This document shows positions 24,746-33,286 of a DNA stretch of 45,729 bases, piece after piece. Source of the DNA: Aquimarina pacifica (GTDB taxonomy: Bacteria > Bacteroidota > Bacteroidia > Flavobacteriales > Flavobacteriaceae); assembly GCF_000520955.1 (NCBI RefSeq), contig NZ_JACC01000051.1, positions 1 through 45,729 of the forward strand. Direction: 5' to 3'. The translations under genes and the position numbers were made by a program. How positions within the stretch are numbered: position 1 is the first letter of the stretch; every line of letters begins with the position of its first letter. The notes beneath the pieces are model-generated. The model saw only the letters and a list, made by a program, of their open reading frames with translations. It did not search any database and had not been told where the DNA came from.

Positions 24746-25696
24746 TTAATTAAAATCATTTTTTATGCCTTTATAATAAGCCTTATATACTTTAACAAGA
24801 TCTTTGAACTTTAGGCGAAATGAATAATAAAGTCCATATTTAATGTAATCCTTATAGATTTTAAACTTAAAATAATTCTTGGCTATGTACCCTTTATTTC
24901 TATAATAAATCTCTTCTCTTTGCTCCTTAATATTAATCTTGAAAAAATTTAAAAATGGAATTATTGGTGATTTTACAGTACGAGCTTTGGGATGGTAGTG
25001 AATTGCTTTTACAATTGTAGCTAACTTTTTGTTTGCTTTCTTTGCTCTATGAATATACTCTGCCTCATCTCCCCAAATAAACATTTCCTTCTTTAAGAAC
25101 CCAATATCATGAACTAATGATCTTTTAAGAAGAGTTCCATTAAACGGGTTAATATCCCCTTCAATTATATCATTTTCAACAATATCTTCTACATAATTAT
25201 ACGTTCTTAAATCGAACGATAGTTTTTTTGGCTCATCAATATCTAAAACTAAGGCATTTGAAAAATCTATTTGATATTTAGTAGAATAATTTACTAGGTT
25301 TTCTAATTGAGAATTTTTGGGCAACCCATCATCATCCATTAACCATATCCATTCAAACCCTTCGTCATAAGCAAGTTTCATACCTCTATAAAACCCTCCA
25401 GCTCCACCATCATTCAATGCTTTTCTGATGTAACTTACTTTTATTTCCTCATTGCTATTATTTAATAGTTTTTGTTCTATTAATTGGTCTTCTGATATGT
25501 CTTCTTTAATCATAGAAGCCTCATCAAGTATATTTTTGCTTTTCAGGTATTCAAAAGTACCATCAGTAGATTTATTATCTATAATAAATATCTTATCCAC
25601 TTTCTTAGTTTGTGATAGAACAGCATCTATACAATTTACTAAAAGTTCTTTTCTGTTATACGATACAATTACTGCGCATACCGATTTATTCTTCAT
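24746..25696 (-). CDS. Glycosyltransferase family 2, galactofuranosyltransferase-like
   Basis: A 316-residue GT-A enzyme. It opens with CAVIVSYNRKELLVNCIDAVLSQ and has the nucleotide-binding IIDNKSTDGT. Around residue 95 it carries NDGGAGGFYRGM and at 121-123 the acidic triad DDD in WLMDDDGLP, then WGDEAEYIHRA near residue 200. The GG-x-GG-F-x-RG and DDD patterns are those of GlfT1/GlfT2-type galactofuranosyltransferases and close WbbL-like rhamnosyltransferases. Its ATG (25696) lies inside the last codons of the UDP-galactopyranose mutase gene (11-base overlap), which favours galactofuranose as donor. An in-frame TTG at 25702 would add two residues only. Confidence 0.87.
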   Translation of the reverse strand: MKNKSVCAVIVSYNRKELLVNCIDAVLSQTKKVDKIFIIDNKSTDGTFEYLKSKNILDEASMIKEDISEDQLIEQKLLNNSNEEIKVSYIRKALNDGGAGGFYRGMKLAYDEGFEWIWLMDDDGLPKNSQLENLVNYSTKYQIDFSNALVLDIDEPKKLSFDLRTYNYVEDIVENDIIEGDINPFNGTLLKRSLVHDIGFLKKEMFIWGDEAEYIHRAKKANKKLATIVKAIHYHPKARTVKSPIIPFLNFFKINIKEQREEIYYRNKGYIAKNYFKFKIYKDYIKYGLYYSFRLKFKDLVKVYKAYYKGIKNDFN

Positions 25697-26801
25697 TATC
25701 AACTAGCTTTTTTACTGTTTGCAATGCTACATCAATAACATTATGCATATCGTAATATTTATAATCTGCCAAACGTCCTCCAAACAATACGTTACTTTCT
25801 TTATTTGCTAATTCTTTATATTTTTCAAAAAGGGTCTGGTTTTTATCATCATTAAGGGGGTAATACGGCTCATTATCTTTTGAAAACTCATGTGGATATT
25901 CTCTGGTTATGATCGTATTACTTTGTTTTCCAAACTCAAAATGTTTGTGTTCAATAATTCTGGTAAATGGAATTTCTTTTTCAGTATAATTTACAACAGC
26001 ATTTCCCTGAAAATCCTGAATATCTAACTCTTCATGTTCAAAGTGTAAACTTCTATATTCTAATTTACCATATTTATACTCAAAAAACTCATCAATCTTT
26101 CCTGTATATACAACCTTATGAGCTATGGATGTTAACTTCTCTTTCTCTTCAAAGAAATTAATTCCCAAATTCACCTCAACTCCATCTAATAAACCCTCTA
26201 TTAGTTTATTATAACCCCCTTTAGGTATTCCCTGATACGTATCATTAAAATAATTATTATCAAAAGTAAAGCGAAAAGGGAGTCTTCTTATGATAAAAGC
26301 GGGGATTTGTGTTGCAGGTCTACCCCACTGCTTTTCTGTATACCCTTTTATTAGTTTTTCATAAATATCTTTACCTCCTAAAACCAATGCTTGTTCTTCT
26401 AAGTTTTTAGGCTCTTTGATATGTGAATATTCTTTTTTCTGTTCTTCTATTTTAGCTTTAGCTTCTTCTGGTGTCTTTACTCCCCATAATTTATAAAAAG
26501 TATTCATATTAAAAGGAAGGTTGAACAATTCTCCCTTAAAATTCGCAATTGGAGAATTGGTATATCTATTAAACTCTACAAATGAATTAACATAATCCCA
26601 AATTTCTTTATTGCTTGTATGAAATATATGGGCGCCATATTTGTGCACATTAATCCCATTTATGTTCTCACAGAATACATTCCCTCCAATATGATCTCTT
26701 TTATCTACTACCAAAACGGATTTTCCAGCTTTACTCATTTCATGTGCAAAAACACTTCCAAATAAACCAGCCCCTACTATTAAAAAATCGTATTTTTTCA
26801 T
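25686..26801 (-). CDS. glf: UDP-galactopyranose mutase
   Basis: Glf is an FAD enzyme converting UDP-galactopyranose to UDP-galactofuranose. The 371-residue product has the dinucleotide motif DFLIVGAGLFGSVFAHEM (residues 4-21), RDHIGGNVF (about 34-42), the substrate-site stretch VHKYGAHIFHT, NLPFNMNTFYKLWG, and near the C-terminus the REYPHEF and YYPLND segments of the family. Length matches bacterial UGM (about 370). I chose the ATG at 26801 (before KKYDFLIVG); an in-frame TTG at 26819 lies inside the upstream sulfotransferase gene. It is directly coupled to the GlfT-like GT2 gene. Confidence 0.96.
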   Translation of the reverse strand: MKKYDFLIVGAGLFGSVFAHEMSKAGKSVLVVDKRDHIGGNVFCENINGINVHKYGAHIFHTSNKEIWDYVNSFVEFNRYTNSPIANFKGELFNLPFNMNTFYKLWGVKTPEEAKAKIEEQKKEYSHIKEPKNLEEQALVLGGKDIYEKLIKGYTEKQWGRPATQIPAFIIRRLPFRFTFDNNYFNDTYQGIPKGGYNKLIEGLLDGVEVNLGINFFEEKEKLTSIAHKVVYTGKIDEFFEYKYGKLEYRSLHFEHEELDIQDFQGNAVVNYTEKEIPFTRIIEHKHFEFGKQSNTIITREYPHEFSKDNEPYYPLNDDKNQTLFEKYKELANKESNVLFGGRLADYKYYDMHNVIDVALQTVKKLVDNEE

Positions 26802-26806
26802 ATGTC

Positions 26807-27727
26807 TTATTTTAACCAATGAGATAAGTCTCTATTTATTAACTGTTGTAACTTTATAATGTCATTAGAATAAAATTCTATTAACTCTTTCTTTGTTGTG
26901 ATATCTAATCTTGGTGCTTTATCCAAGTTTTTTATCAAAAACTCCTGCCTGATTCTTTCTCTTAAGGTCGTTCTAAATCTTTTACTCATAAAAGCACCTA
27001 CAAACTTCCTCAAAAGTTTATTAGTTTTTATAATTCTATAGATTACCGTTTTTAGATTCTTCTTAGGGACACCTGACTTATTAAAAATCTTTTGCTGTCC
27101 CAATTCAATTTGAGAAGCACCGATTGATAAGCATATATCATCAATTACTTTTTGAGGATTATTTTTCAAATCTTCAAATAAGATAACTTGACAATTACTA
27201 AAATTGTCAATAAATGCTTTTACTTGTTCAAAATAAAGTCCAACGTCTTTATAATGCCAAATAAATTCATATCCTTTTTGAATTCTTTCCTTTTCTAATT
27301 TTAAGGCAGTATCAAAATCTTCGGTTTCTCTATTATCCCTTCTCAAATGGGTATAAGCTGAGTATGCTCTTTCTACTGGATTTCGTAAAACAATTACAAT
27401 TGATGGATCAAATAATGGTGTATTTTTTATAAAAGGTATTACTGATTTATAATAATACAAACTATCTGCACTAGACTCGCCGTTAAATTTTTGATCAGAA
27501 TCAAATAAATCCAAATACTCAGGCTCTGATTTTATAACTCCATCCTTAATATATTCATCTTCAGGTCCACTATACTTGACATCGACAGTACAATAGGACA
27601 GGTATTTTGGTTCTTTAGGAAACGACATTGCTATCTCTGGATGCTCTAAAAGATAATTATGTAAAGATGTTGTTCCAGACTTCGCAGCTCCAACAATTAA
27701 AAGGTTTGGATAACATTTCTCTTTCAT
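26807..27727 (-). CDS. PAPS-dependent carbohydrate sulfotransferase
   Basis: The enzyme should transfer sulfate from PAPS to a hydroxyl of a sugar in the polysaccharide or its lipid-linked unit. The 306-residue protein has the 5'-phosphosulfate loop VGAAKSGTTSLHNYL (residues 12-26, Lys16 binding PAPS) and the 3'-phosphate motif VLRNPVERAYSAY (Arg115, Ser123), plus FPKEPKYLSY, a block common to heparan-type and bacterial sulfotransferases. There is no signal peptide or membrane helix, so it acts in the cytoplasm before flipping. It lies between wzx and glf with only 2-5 bases on either side, and the PAPS synthesis genes are only 2.4 kb away. The acceptor sugar and position are unknown. Confidence 0.92.
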   Translation of the reverse strand: MKEKCYPNLLIVGAAKSGTTSLHNYLLEHPEIAMSFPKEPKYLSYCTVDVKYSGPEDEYIKDGVIKSEPEYLDLFDSDQKFNGESSADSLYYYKSVIPFIKNTPLFDPSIVIVLRNPVERAYSAYTHLRRDNRETEDFDTALKLEKERIQKGYEFIWHYKDVGLYFEQVKAFIDNFSNCQVILFEDLKNNPQKVIDDICLSIGASQIELGQQKIFNKSGVPKKNLKTVIYRIIKTNKLLRKFVGAFMSKRFRTTLRERIRQEFLIKNLDKAPRLDITTKKELIEFYSNDIIKLQQLINRDLSHWLK

Positions 27728-27729
27728 TG

Positions 27730-29049
27730 CTATATTTTATAAGGAATAGTTAAAATTTTTGTTCTTTTTTTGGCATAAATCACCTTAGTTATATTCTCTA
27801 AAGATAATGTTATTGCCCCAGCAATTGCAGCTCCAATCACACCAAAAAAAGAAATTAAAATAAAACTTAACGTAATATTCAAAATTACAAATACCGTAGA
27901 TATCATTGCGTGTGTATTTTCATATCCACACATAATCAAAACGAAGCCAGAAGCCCCAGTACCTATATTAAAAAATTGACCCATACTTAAAATGACAAGA
28001 ATGGTATAAGCTTCTTTAAACTCCTCTCCCCAAAAACCTAAAAAAAACTTTCCAAAAACCAAGAATGTTACAAAAAATAATAAGCCTATGATTATAAGAC
28101 CAAAAGTAATTTTTTGGACCATTTGATTCATAAGTTTAATTTTTCCTTGGCTATACATTGATGCCAATTTAGGTGAAATCGCAGAATTTGTAACCTGTAA
28201 AAAAAAACTCGTAAACAATGCGATACGAGCTCCGACAGCATACAAACCAACATCCTTTGTACTTGCTAACCAACCTATTAAAATACCATCAATATTTGCC
28301 GCTAATATTCCGGTTATACTAATAAGAAAAAAAGAAGGCGATTGTTTTAGTAATTTTGCAATAATTATTTTGGTTTTATTTCTATGATTATAGAGTTTAT
28401 TCCAATAATATCCCATGCAAATTGTAACAAAAGATCGACTTATGGCATAAGACAACGCGACATTATTAACCGTAAGTCTAATATCATAAAAATAGTATTG
28501 TATCACTAATAGTATCCCTAAAATTAGAGATCCTAATGCTTCATCTACTAAGTTACTTTGCCATATTTTCCTATAACCAATTAAAGCAGAAGAGAAAATA
28601 CGAGAAAAAACTTGTGGAGTAATAGCAATTAGACCAATTATTAAAGGTGTGGTTAACTTTGGTTCATTAAAAACGTATTTTGAGATATAGGGTGCCAAAT
28701 AAATTAATACCAAAGACACTGTAAGTGACAATAACCCATTCAATAAATAGGAGGATCTTATACAACTTCCAATATGTGCCCAATCCTTATTCTGGTGGGC
28801 TATTGCAATCTCCTTGACATTTAGTTGATAAAAACCTAATAAGCTAAAAGTTATTAAAATAATAGAAATTCTATTAATTAAGTTTATTATTCCAAAATTT
28901 TCAGCTCCTAGAGCTTGCCCCAATAGGATACTTATTAATAAGCTAATGCAAATTCCTGCTGTCTTAACAACTAGAGATATACTAGATTTTTTGACAACTT
29001 CTAATGTATTGTTGTCTAGGTTTTTAATTTTATCTAGAAAGTTAATCAT
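27730..29049 (-). CDS. wzx: Wzx-type oligosaccharide flippase
   Basis: Wzx moves undecaprenyl-linked repeat units to the periplasmic side of the inner membrane. The 439-residue protein has about twelve to fourteen membrane helices. The N-terminal part has ISLLISILLGQALGAENFGIINLINR, the glycine-rich helix 1 to loop pattern of the MATE/polysaccharide-synthase superfamily, and the middle has NIDGILIGWLASTKDVGLYAVGARIA, a strongly conserved segment. It lies between the UDP-glucuronate epimerase gene and the sulfotransferase gene, with 2-4 bases between genes. Confidence 0.93.
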   Translation of the reverse strand: MINFLDKIKNLDNNTLEVVKKSSISLVVKTAGICISLLISILLGQALGAENFGIINLINRISIILITFSLLGFYQLNVKEIAIAHQNKDWAHIGSCIRSSYLLNGLLSLTVSLVLIYLAPYISKYVFNEPKLTTPLIIGLIAITPQVFSRIFSSALIGYRKIWQSNLVDEALGSLILGILLVIQYYFYDIRLTVNNVALSYAISRSFVTICMGYYWNKLYNHRNKTKIIIAKLLKQSPSFFLISITGILAANIDGILIGWLASTKDVGLYAVGARIALFTSFFLQVTNSAISPKLASMYSQGKIKLMNQMVQKITFGLIIIGLLFFVTFLVFGKFFLGFWGEEFKEAYTILVILSMGQFFNIGTGASGFVLIMCGYENTHAMISTVFVILNITLSFILISFFGVIGAAIAGAITLSLENITKVIYAKKRTKILTIPYKI

Positions 29050-29053
29050 ATTG

Positions 29054-30076
29054 TTAAATTTCGTAAAACTTTTTATACCATTTTACGAAATTCTCTACAC
29101 CTTCATCTATACTAGTTTTGCTTGAATACCCCAAAGATTCAAGTTCTTTTGTATCGGCCCAGGTACGAGGCACATCTCCTGGTTGCATAGGTAATAAATT
29201 TCTAACTGCTTTTTTATTAAGGCTTTTCTCAATGGCCATTATAAAATTATCTAAAGATTCTGGGGAACCATTTCCAATATTTAATATCTTATGAGAAACT
29301 GTGGAAGTTTTTGAAAGAGGAGATTCTTTCATTACTAATTCAACGCCCGCTATTATATCATCAATGTATGTAAAATCTCTTTTCATTTCACCCCTATTAA
29401 ATACATCAATACTTTTTCCTTCTAAAATTGCCTTCGTAAAAAGAAACATTGCCATATCAGGTCTTCCCCATGGACCATAAACAGTAAAAAATCTCAACCC
29501 TGTTGTTGGTATATTGTATAAATGGCTATACGTGTAAGCCATTAATTCATTACTCTTTTTTGTAGCCGCATATAGACTTATGGGGTGATCAACATTATCA
29601 ACAACAGAAAAAGGCACTTTTTCATTTTGACCATATACACTAGAACTACTAGCATAAATCAAATGTTTAACTTTTGTATGCCTACAACCCTCTAGCACAT
29701 TTAAGAAACCAACTAAATTACTTTGTACATATATGCCAGGGTTATCAATACTATATCTTACGCCTGCTTGTGCCGCCAAGTTACATACGACATCAAATTT
29801 TTCTCTTTTAAAAAATTCACTTATAATCTTCTCGTCTTCTAAATTAGAACGTACAAAAGTAAAATTGCTGTACTTATCACTTTGCACATTTTTATTAAAT
29901 TTTTTCGCATCTTCTTTATAAATACCAAGTTCATTTAGGCGAGCAAACTTTAGATTGACATCGTAATAATCATTAATATTATCGAGACCAATAATTTCAG
30001 TATCTTTCTCTAATAGGGCTTTACACAAATGAAAGCCAATAAAACCTGCAGCTCCTGTAATTAATACTTTTTTCAT
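29054..30076 (-). CDS. UDP-glucuronate 4-epimerase (CapI/LspL type)
   Basis: A 340-residue SDR epimerase that should interconvert UDP-glucuronate and UDP-galacturonate. It has the NAD motif GAAGFIGFHL (residues 8-17), the diagnostic loop DNINDYYDVNLKFARL (about 37-52) typical of uronate epimerases of the CapI/LspL/WbpP group, AAQAGVRYSIDNP, the serine triad ASSSSVYG, and catalytic YAATKK (near residue 170). The C-terminal segment KRDFTYIDDIIAG is family-typical. The ugd product made by a downstream gene would be its substrate. A UDP-N-acetylglucosamine 4-epimerase is possible but less likely given the DYYD loop. Confidence 0.87.
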   Translation of the reverse strand: MKKVLITGAAGFIGFHLCKALLEKDTEIIGLDNINDYYDVNLKFARLNELGIYKEDAKKFNKNVQSDKYSNFTFVRSNLEDEKIISEFFKREKFDVVCNLAAQAGVRYSIDNPGIYVQSNLVGFLNVLEGCRHTKVKHLIYASSSSVYGQNEKVPFSVVDNVDHPISLYAATKKSNELMAYTYSHLYNIPTTGLRFFTVYGPWGRPDMAMFLFTKAILEGKSIDVFNRGEMKRDFTYIDDIIAGVELVMKESPLSKTSTVSHKILNIGNGSPESLDNFIMAIEKSLNKKAVRNLLPMQPGDVPRTWADTKELESLGYSSKTSIDEGVENFVKWYKKFYEI

Positions 30077-30093
30077 TCCAAATTATTAATCTA

Positions 30094-31347
30094 TTATATA
30101 ATCATTCCTGCTGCTACAGTTTCATTAGTATTATCGTCAACCAATATCACACTTCCTGTACTTCTATTTTTTCTGTAGGATTCTGCCATCAAAGGCTTTG
30201 TTGTTCTAACTTTTACACGAGCAATATCATTCATTATTAAAGACTTATCTTCTGAATTTCTTCCATAAGTATTTACATCTACTTTATAGACAATCTCTTT
30301 GATCATGGCTTTTTGTTCATTGGTCGTATGCTTAATTGTATATTTTGCACGATCTCTTGCTGGTTTGTCATTAAGCCAACATAGCATTATATCCAGATCC
30401 TGAGAAGGTTCGGGCTTATTGTTAGACTTTACAATCATATCTCCTCGGGATATATCAATATCATCCTCTAAGGTAATACTAACAGACATAGGAGCGTATG
30501 CTTCTTCTATAGTTCCTTCAAGTGTATCGATTGTCTTTATGATAGAGGTAAACCCTGAAGGTAGAACTGTTACCTCATCTCCTGGTCTATAGATACCACT
30601 ATTTACTCTGCCTGCATACCCTCGATAATCTCTAAACGTATCTCCTTGAGGTCTCAGTACTGTCTGTACAGCAAACCTTGCATCTACTTTATTAATGTCA
30701 CTACTAATATGCAATGTTTCTAAAGTATGTAATAAAGGAGCTCCATCATACCAATCCATACTCTTAGAACGATTTACTACGTTATCTCCTTCTAAGGCAC
30801 TCATAGGAATAAAACGAATATCCTTTACCATCAATTTAGATGAAAATTTTTCGAATTCAGTAATGATATTAGAATATATTTCTTGAGAAAAATCTACTAA
30901 ATCCATTTTATTGACACATACAATAATGTGTGGTATTTGTAATAATGATGCTATAAAGCTGTGTCGTTTAGTTTGCTCAATAACACCGTGTCTTGCATCT
31001 ATTAAAATTAATGCTGCATTTGCTGTTGATGCCCCTGTGACCATATTACGAGTATATTGAATATGACCTGGTGTATCTGCAATAATAAATTTACGTTTTG
31101 GTGTGGTAAAATATCTATATGCGACATCGATGGTTATACCTTGCTCTCTTTCGTCTCTTAGCCCATCTGTAAACAACGCTAAATCTACACCTTCATGCCC
31201 TTTTTTCTTACTTGTGTTTTCGATAGCCTCTAATTGATCCTCAAATATTGATTTAGAATCATAAAGTAATCGTCCTATAAGAGTACTTTTACCATCATCT
31301 ACACTCCCAGCAGTAGTAAATCTTAATAATTGATTAGTATCTAACAT
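30094..31347 (-). CDS. cysN: Sulfate adenylyltransferase subunit 1 (GTPase)
   Basis: CysN uses GTP hydrolysis to drive ATP sulfurylase (CysD), which makes adenosine 5'-phosphosulfate (APS) from sulfate and ATP. The 417-residue EF-Tu-like protein has all G motifs: GSVDDGKST (residues 15-23, P-loop), DTPGH (near 92), VNKMDLVD (near 147) and the SALEGDN segment. It ends with the beta-barrel domains of elongation factors and has no fused APS kinase domain, consistent with the separate cysC nearby. It lies 25 bases after cysD and 17 before the epimerase gene, so sulfate activation is transcribed together with the polysaccharide genes. Confidence 0.96.
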   Translation of the reverse strand: MLDTNQLLRFTTAGSVDDGKSTLIGRLLYDSKSIFEDQLEAIENTSKKKGHEGVDLALFTDGLRDEREQGITIDVAYRYFTTPKRKFIIADTPGHIQYTRNMVTGASTANAALILIDARHGVIEQTKRHSFIASLLQIPHIIVCVNKMDLVDFSQEIYSNIITEFEKFSSKLMVKDIRFIPMSALEGDNVVNRSKSMDWYDGAPLLHTLETLHISSDINKVDARFAVQTVLRPQGDTFRDYRGYAGRVNSGIYRPGDEVTVLPSGFTSIIKTIDTLEGTIEEAYAPMSVSITLEDDIDISRGDMIVKSNNKPEPSQDLDIMLCWLNDKPARDRAKYTIKHTTNEQKAMIKEIVYKVDVNTYGRNSEDKSLIMNDIARVKVRTTKPLMAESYRKNRSTGSVILVDDNTNETVAAGMII

Positions 31348-31372
31348 TTTAAAATTTATTTTTTTGTGTCAA

Positions 31373-32278
31373 TTAAAAATATCCTTGACGTTTTCTATCT
31401 TCCATTGCACTTTCAGAACGCTTATCATCTGTTCTATTCCCTCGTTCTGTTTGACGCATACCAGAAACCTCATTTGCGATTTTTTCTAAAGTATCCGCAT
31501 CTGATTCTATTCCTCCGGTTATTGTTATATCTCCTAGAGTTCTAAATCGAACTTTCTTGGTCACTACTTCTTCACCTGGTTCTAATTTCAAAAATTCGGA
31601 GTTAGGGATCCAAGAATTACTTCTCCAAACCACTTCTCTTTCATGAGCAAAATACAAGGACGGGATTGCAATATTTTCTCGTTTTATATAATTCCAAACA
31701 TCCATTTCTGTCCAATTACTTATCGGAAATGCTCGGAAATGCTCTCCTTCAAAATGTTTTCCGTTAAATAAGTTCCAGAGTTCTGGGCGTTGATTTTTAG
31801 GATCCCATTGCCCAAAATCATCTCGATGCGAGAAAAACCGTTCTTTAGCTCTTGCTTTTTCTTCATCTCTTCTTCCGCCACCAATTGCGCAATCTATTTT
31901 ATTAGATTCTATTGCATCTAGTAATGTTGTAATTTGTAAAGCATTTCTAGTTGCATTCTTTCCTTTTTCTTCTGCAACTCTACCTTCGTCTATAGATTCT
32001 TGTACAGAACCGACAATTAATGAAGCTCCCAATTCTTCAATAATATCATCTCTAAATTGTATGGTTTCAGGAAAGTTATGCCCTGTGTCAACATGCATAA
32101 GAGGAAACGGAATTTTTGATGGATAAAACGCTTTCTTTGCTAAATGCGTAACCAATATCGAATCTTTTCCTCCCGAAAAAAGAATTACAGGGTTCTGAAA
32201 TTGAGCCCATACTTCTCTCAAAATATAAATTGCTTCTGATTCTAATTCGTCCAAATAATTCAAATAATATTTACTCAT
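31373..32278 (-). CDS. cysD: Sulfate adenylyltransferase subunit 2
   Basis: CysD is the catalytic subunit of ATP sulfurylase. The 301-residue product has the PP-loop FSGGKDSILVTHLAKKAFYPSKIPFPLMHVDTGHNF (presented here as its opening and its LMHVDTGHNFPE block), the GGRRDEEKARAKERFFSHRD segment (about residues 140-160), and the C-terminal GMRQTERGNRTDDKRSE motif. Length equals that of E. coli CysD. The ATG at 32278 overlaps the cysC stop by eight bases (ATGAGTAA); an in-frame TTG at 32293 would add five residues and is not favoured. Confidence 0.97.
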   Translation of the reverse strand: MSKYYLNYLDELESEAIYILREVWAQFQNPVILFSGGKDSILVTHLAKKAFYPSKIPFPLMHVDTGHNFPETIQFRDDIIEELGASLIVGSVQESIDEGRVAEEKGKNATRNALQITTLLDAIESNKIDCAIGGGRRDEEKARAKERFFSHRDDFGQWDPKNQRPELWNLFNGKHFEGEHFRAFPISNWTEMDVWNYIKRENIAIPSLYFAHEREVVWRSNSWIPNSEFLKLEPGEEVVTKKVRFRTLGDITITGGIESDADTLEKIANEVSGMRQTERGNRTDDKRSESAMEDRKRQGYF

Positions 32279-32873
32279 CTCTTTTGAGTTCAAGTTTACT
32301 TTTGATTTCTTTATAAATAATCTCTACCGATTCTTTAACAGAATTTAAATGTGTAACCTCAACGGTAGGGTTTTCTGGGGTTTCATAGGGTGCAGATATT
32401 CCTGTCATATTTTTGATCTCTCCTGCTCTAGCCTTTTTGTACAGACCCTTTACATCTCTATTTTCGCATTCTTCTAGACTAGTATTAACAAAAATTTCAA
32501 CATAGTTGGAAGGCTTTACAGTCTCCTTTATAAAATCTCTGTCCTTCTTATAAGGTGCAACAAATGCAGCTAAAACTACAATTCCTGAATCAATAAACAA
32601 ATTTGATATTTCTCCTATTCGTCTATTGTTTTCTGAACGATCTTCTGGAGAAAAATTTAAATCTCGATTAATTCCTCGTCTTATATTATCTCCGTCTAAA
32701 ATATACGTTTTTATATTTTCCTTATATAACTTTTGTTCTAAAGCACATGCTATTGTTGACTTCCCAGATCCGGATAGCCCCGTAAAAAAGATTAAAAAAG
32801 AATTATGTCCATTTGATTCCATTCTTTCTTTTCTCGAAACCTTGTACTCATGTTTGACTATGTTCTTTTCCAT
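32271..32873 (-). CDS. cysC: Adenylylsulfate (APS) kinase
   Basis: CysC phosphorylates APS at the 3' position to make PAPS, the sulfate donor. The 200-residue protein has the P-loop FFTGLSGSGKST (about residues 29-40), the DGDNIRRGINRDLNF block (about 60-74), RSENNRRIGE, and FVNTSLEECENRDVKGLYKKARAGEI near residue 128. It has about 25 extra N-terminal residues before the core, as in E. coli CysC. The gene overlaps the DUF2061 gene by 16 bases and cysD by eight, indicating tight coupling. A dedicated kinase next to a sulfotransferase gene points to sulfation rather than only cysteine synthesis. Confidence 0.96.
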   Translation of the reverse strand: MEKNIVKHEYKVSRKERMESNGHNSFLIFFTGLSGSGKSTIACALEQKLYKENIKTYILDGDNIRRGINRDLNFSPEDRSENNRRIGEISNLFIDSGIVVLAAFVAPYKKDRDFIKETVKPSNYVEIFVNTSLEECENRDVKGLYKKARAGEIKNMTGISAPYETPENPTVEVTHLNSVKESVEIIYKEIKSKLELKRDE

Positions 32874-33286
32874 TTTTTTAGTCTTCTATATTTTTCAATA
32901 CCATAATCAACCTTATACCATACTCGTTCATGTACGTAATACAAAATCATTTTGGTGATAACTTCTGATAAACCAATCTGTAATCCAACTAACGGATTTC
33001 CTGTTATAAACCAAGCTAATAGAATGGTATCAAGGGTTCCTATACAACGCCAAGTAATTGTTTTAATAATATGTCTCTTCCTACTATTAGGAATTTTATA
33101 TTTAAACCATAATCGTTCATGCACAAAATAAAGAAACATTTTGGTAACAACTTCTGACAAACCTATTTTAAGACCTGCCAGAGGGTTACCTGATATAAGC
33201 CATGATAATAACATGGTATCAATAGTACCAACTAATCTCCAGGTAATGGTTTTTGCAATATGTCTTTTGTAGGTGCTATTTGTCAT
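32858..33286 (-). CDS. Tandem DUF2061 membrane protein in the PAPS operon
   Basis: A 142-residue protein built of two homologous halves. Half 1 (about residues 8-63) has RHIAKTITWRLVGTIDT, a membrane helix, SGNPLAGLKIGLSEVVTKM and YFVHERLW. Half 2 (about 69-124) repeats this as RHIIKTITWRCIGTLDT, TGNPLVGLQIGLSEVITKM and YYVHERVW. Each half is a DUF2061 unit with two probable membrane segments, so the protein should have four. The family function is unknown to me; it often sits beside cysC/cysD/cysN/cysQ. Here it lies between cysQ (1-base overlap) and cysC (16-base overlap), so a membrane role in sulfate, PAPS or PAP handling is a plausible inference. Confidence 0.9.
   Translation of the reverse strand: MTNSTYKRHIAKTITWRLVGTIDTMLLSWLISGNPLAGLKIGLSEVVTKMFLYFVHERLWFKYKIPNSRKRHIIKTITWRCIGTLDTILLAWFITGNPLVGLQIGLSEVITKMILYYVHERVWYKVDYGIEKYRRLKKWKRT

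Noticed and set aside
30094..31347. Elongation factor Tu or a SelB-like factor instead of cysN
   Set aside because: The GSVDDGKST P-loop and position beside cysD and cysC are those of CysN; tufA lacks these features.
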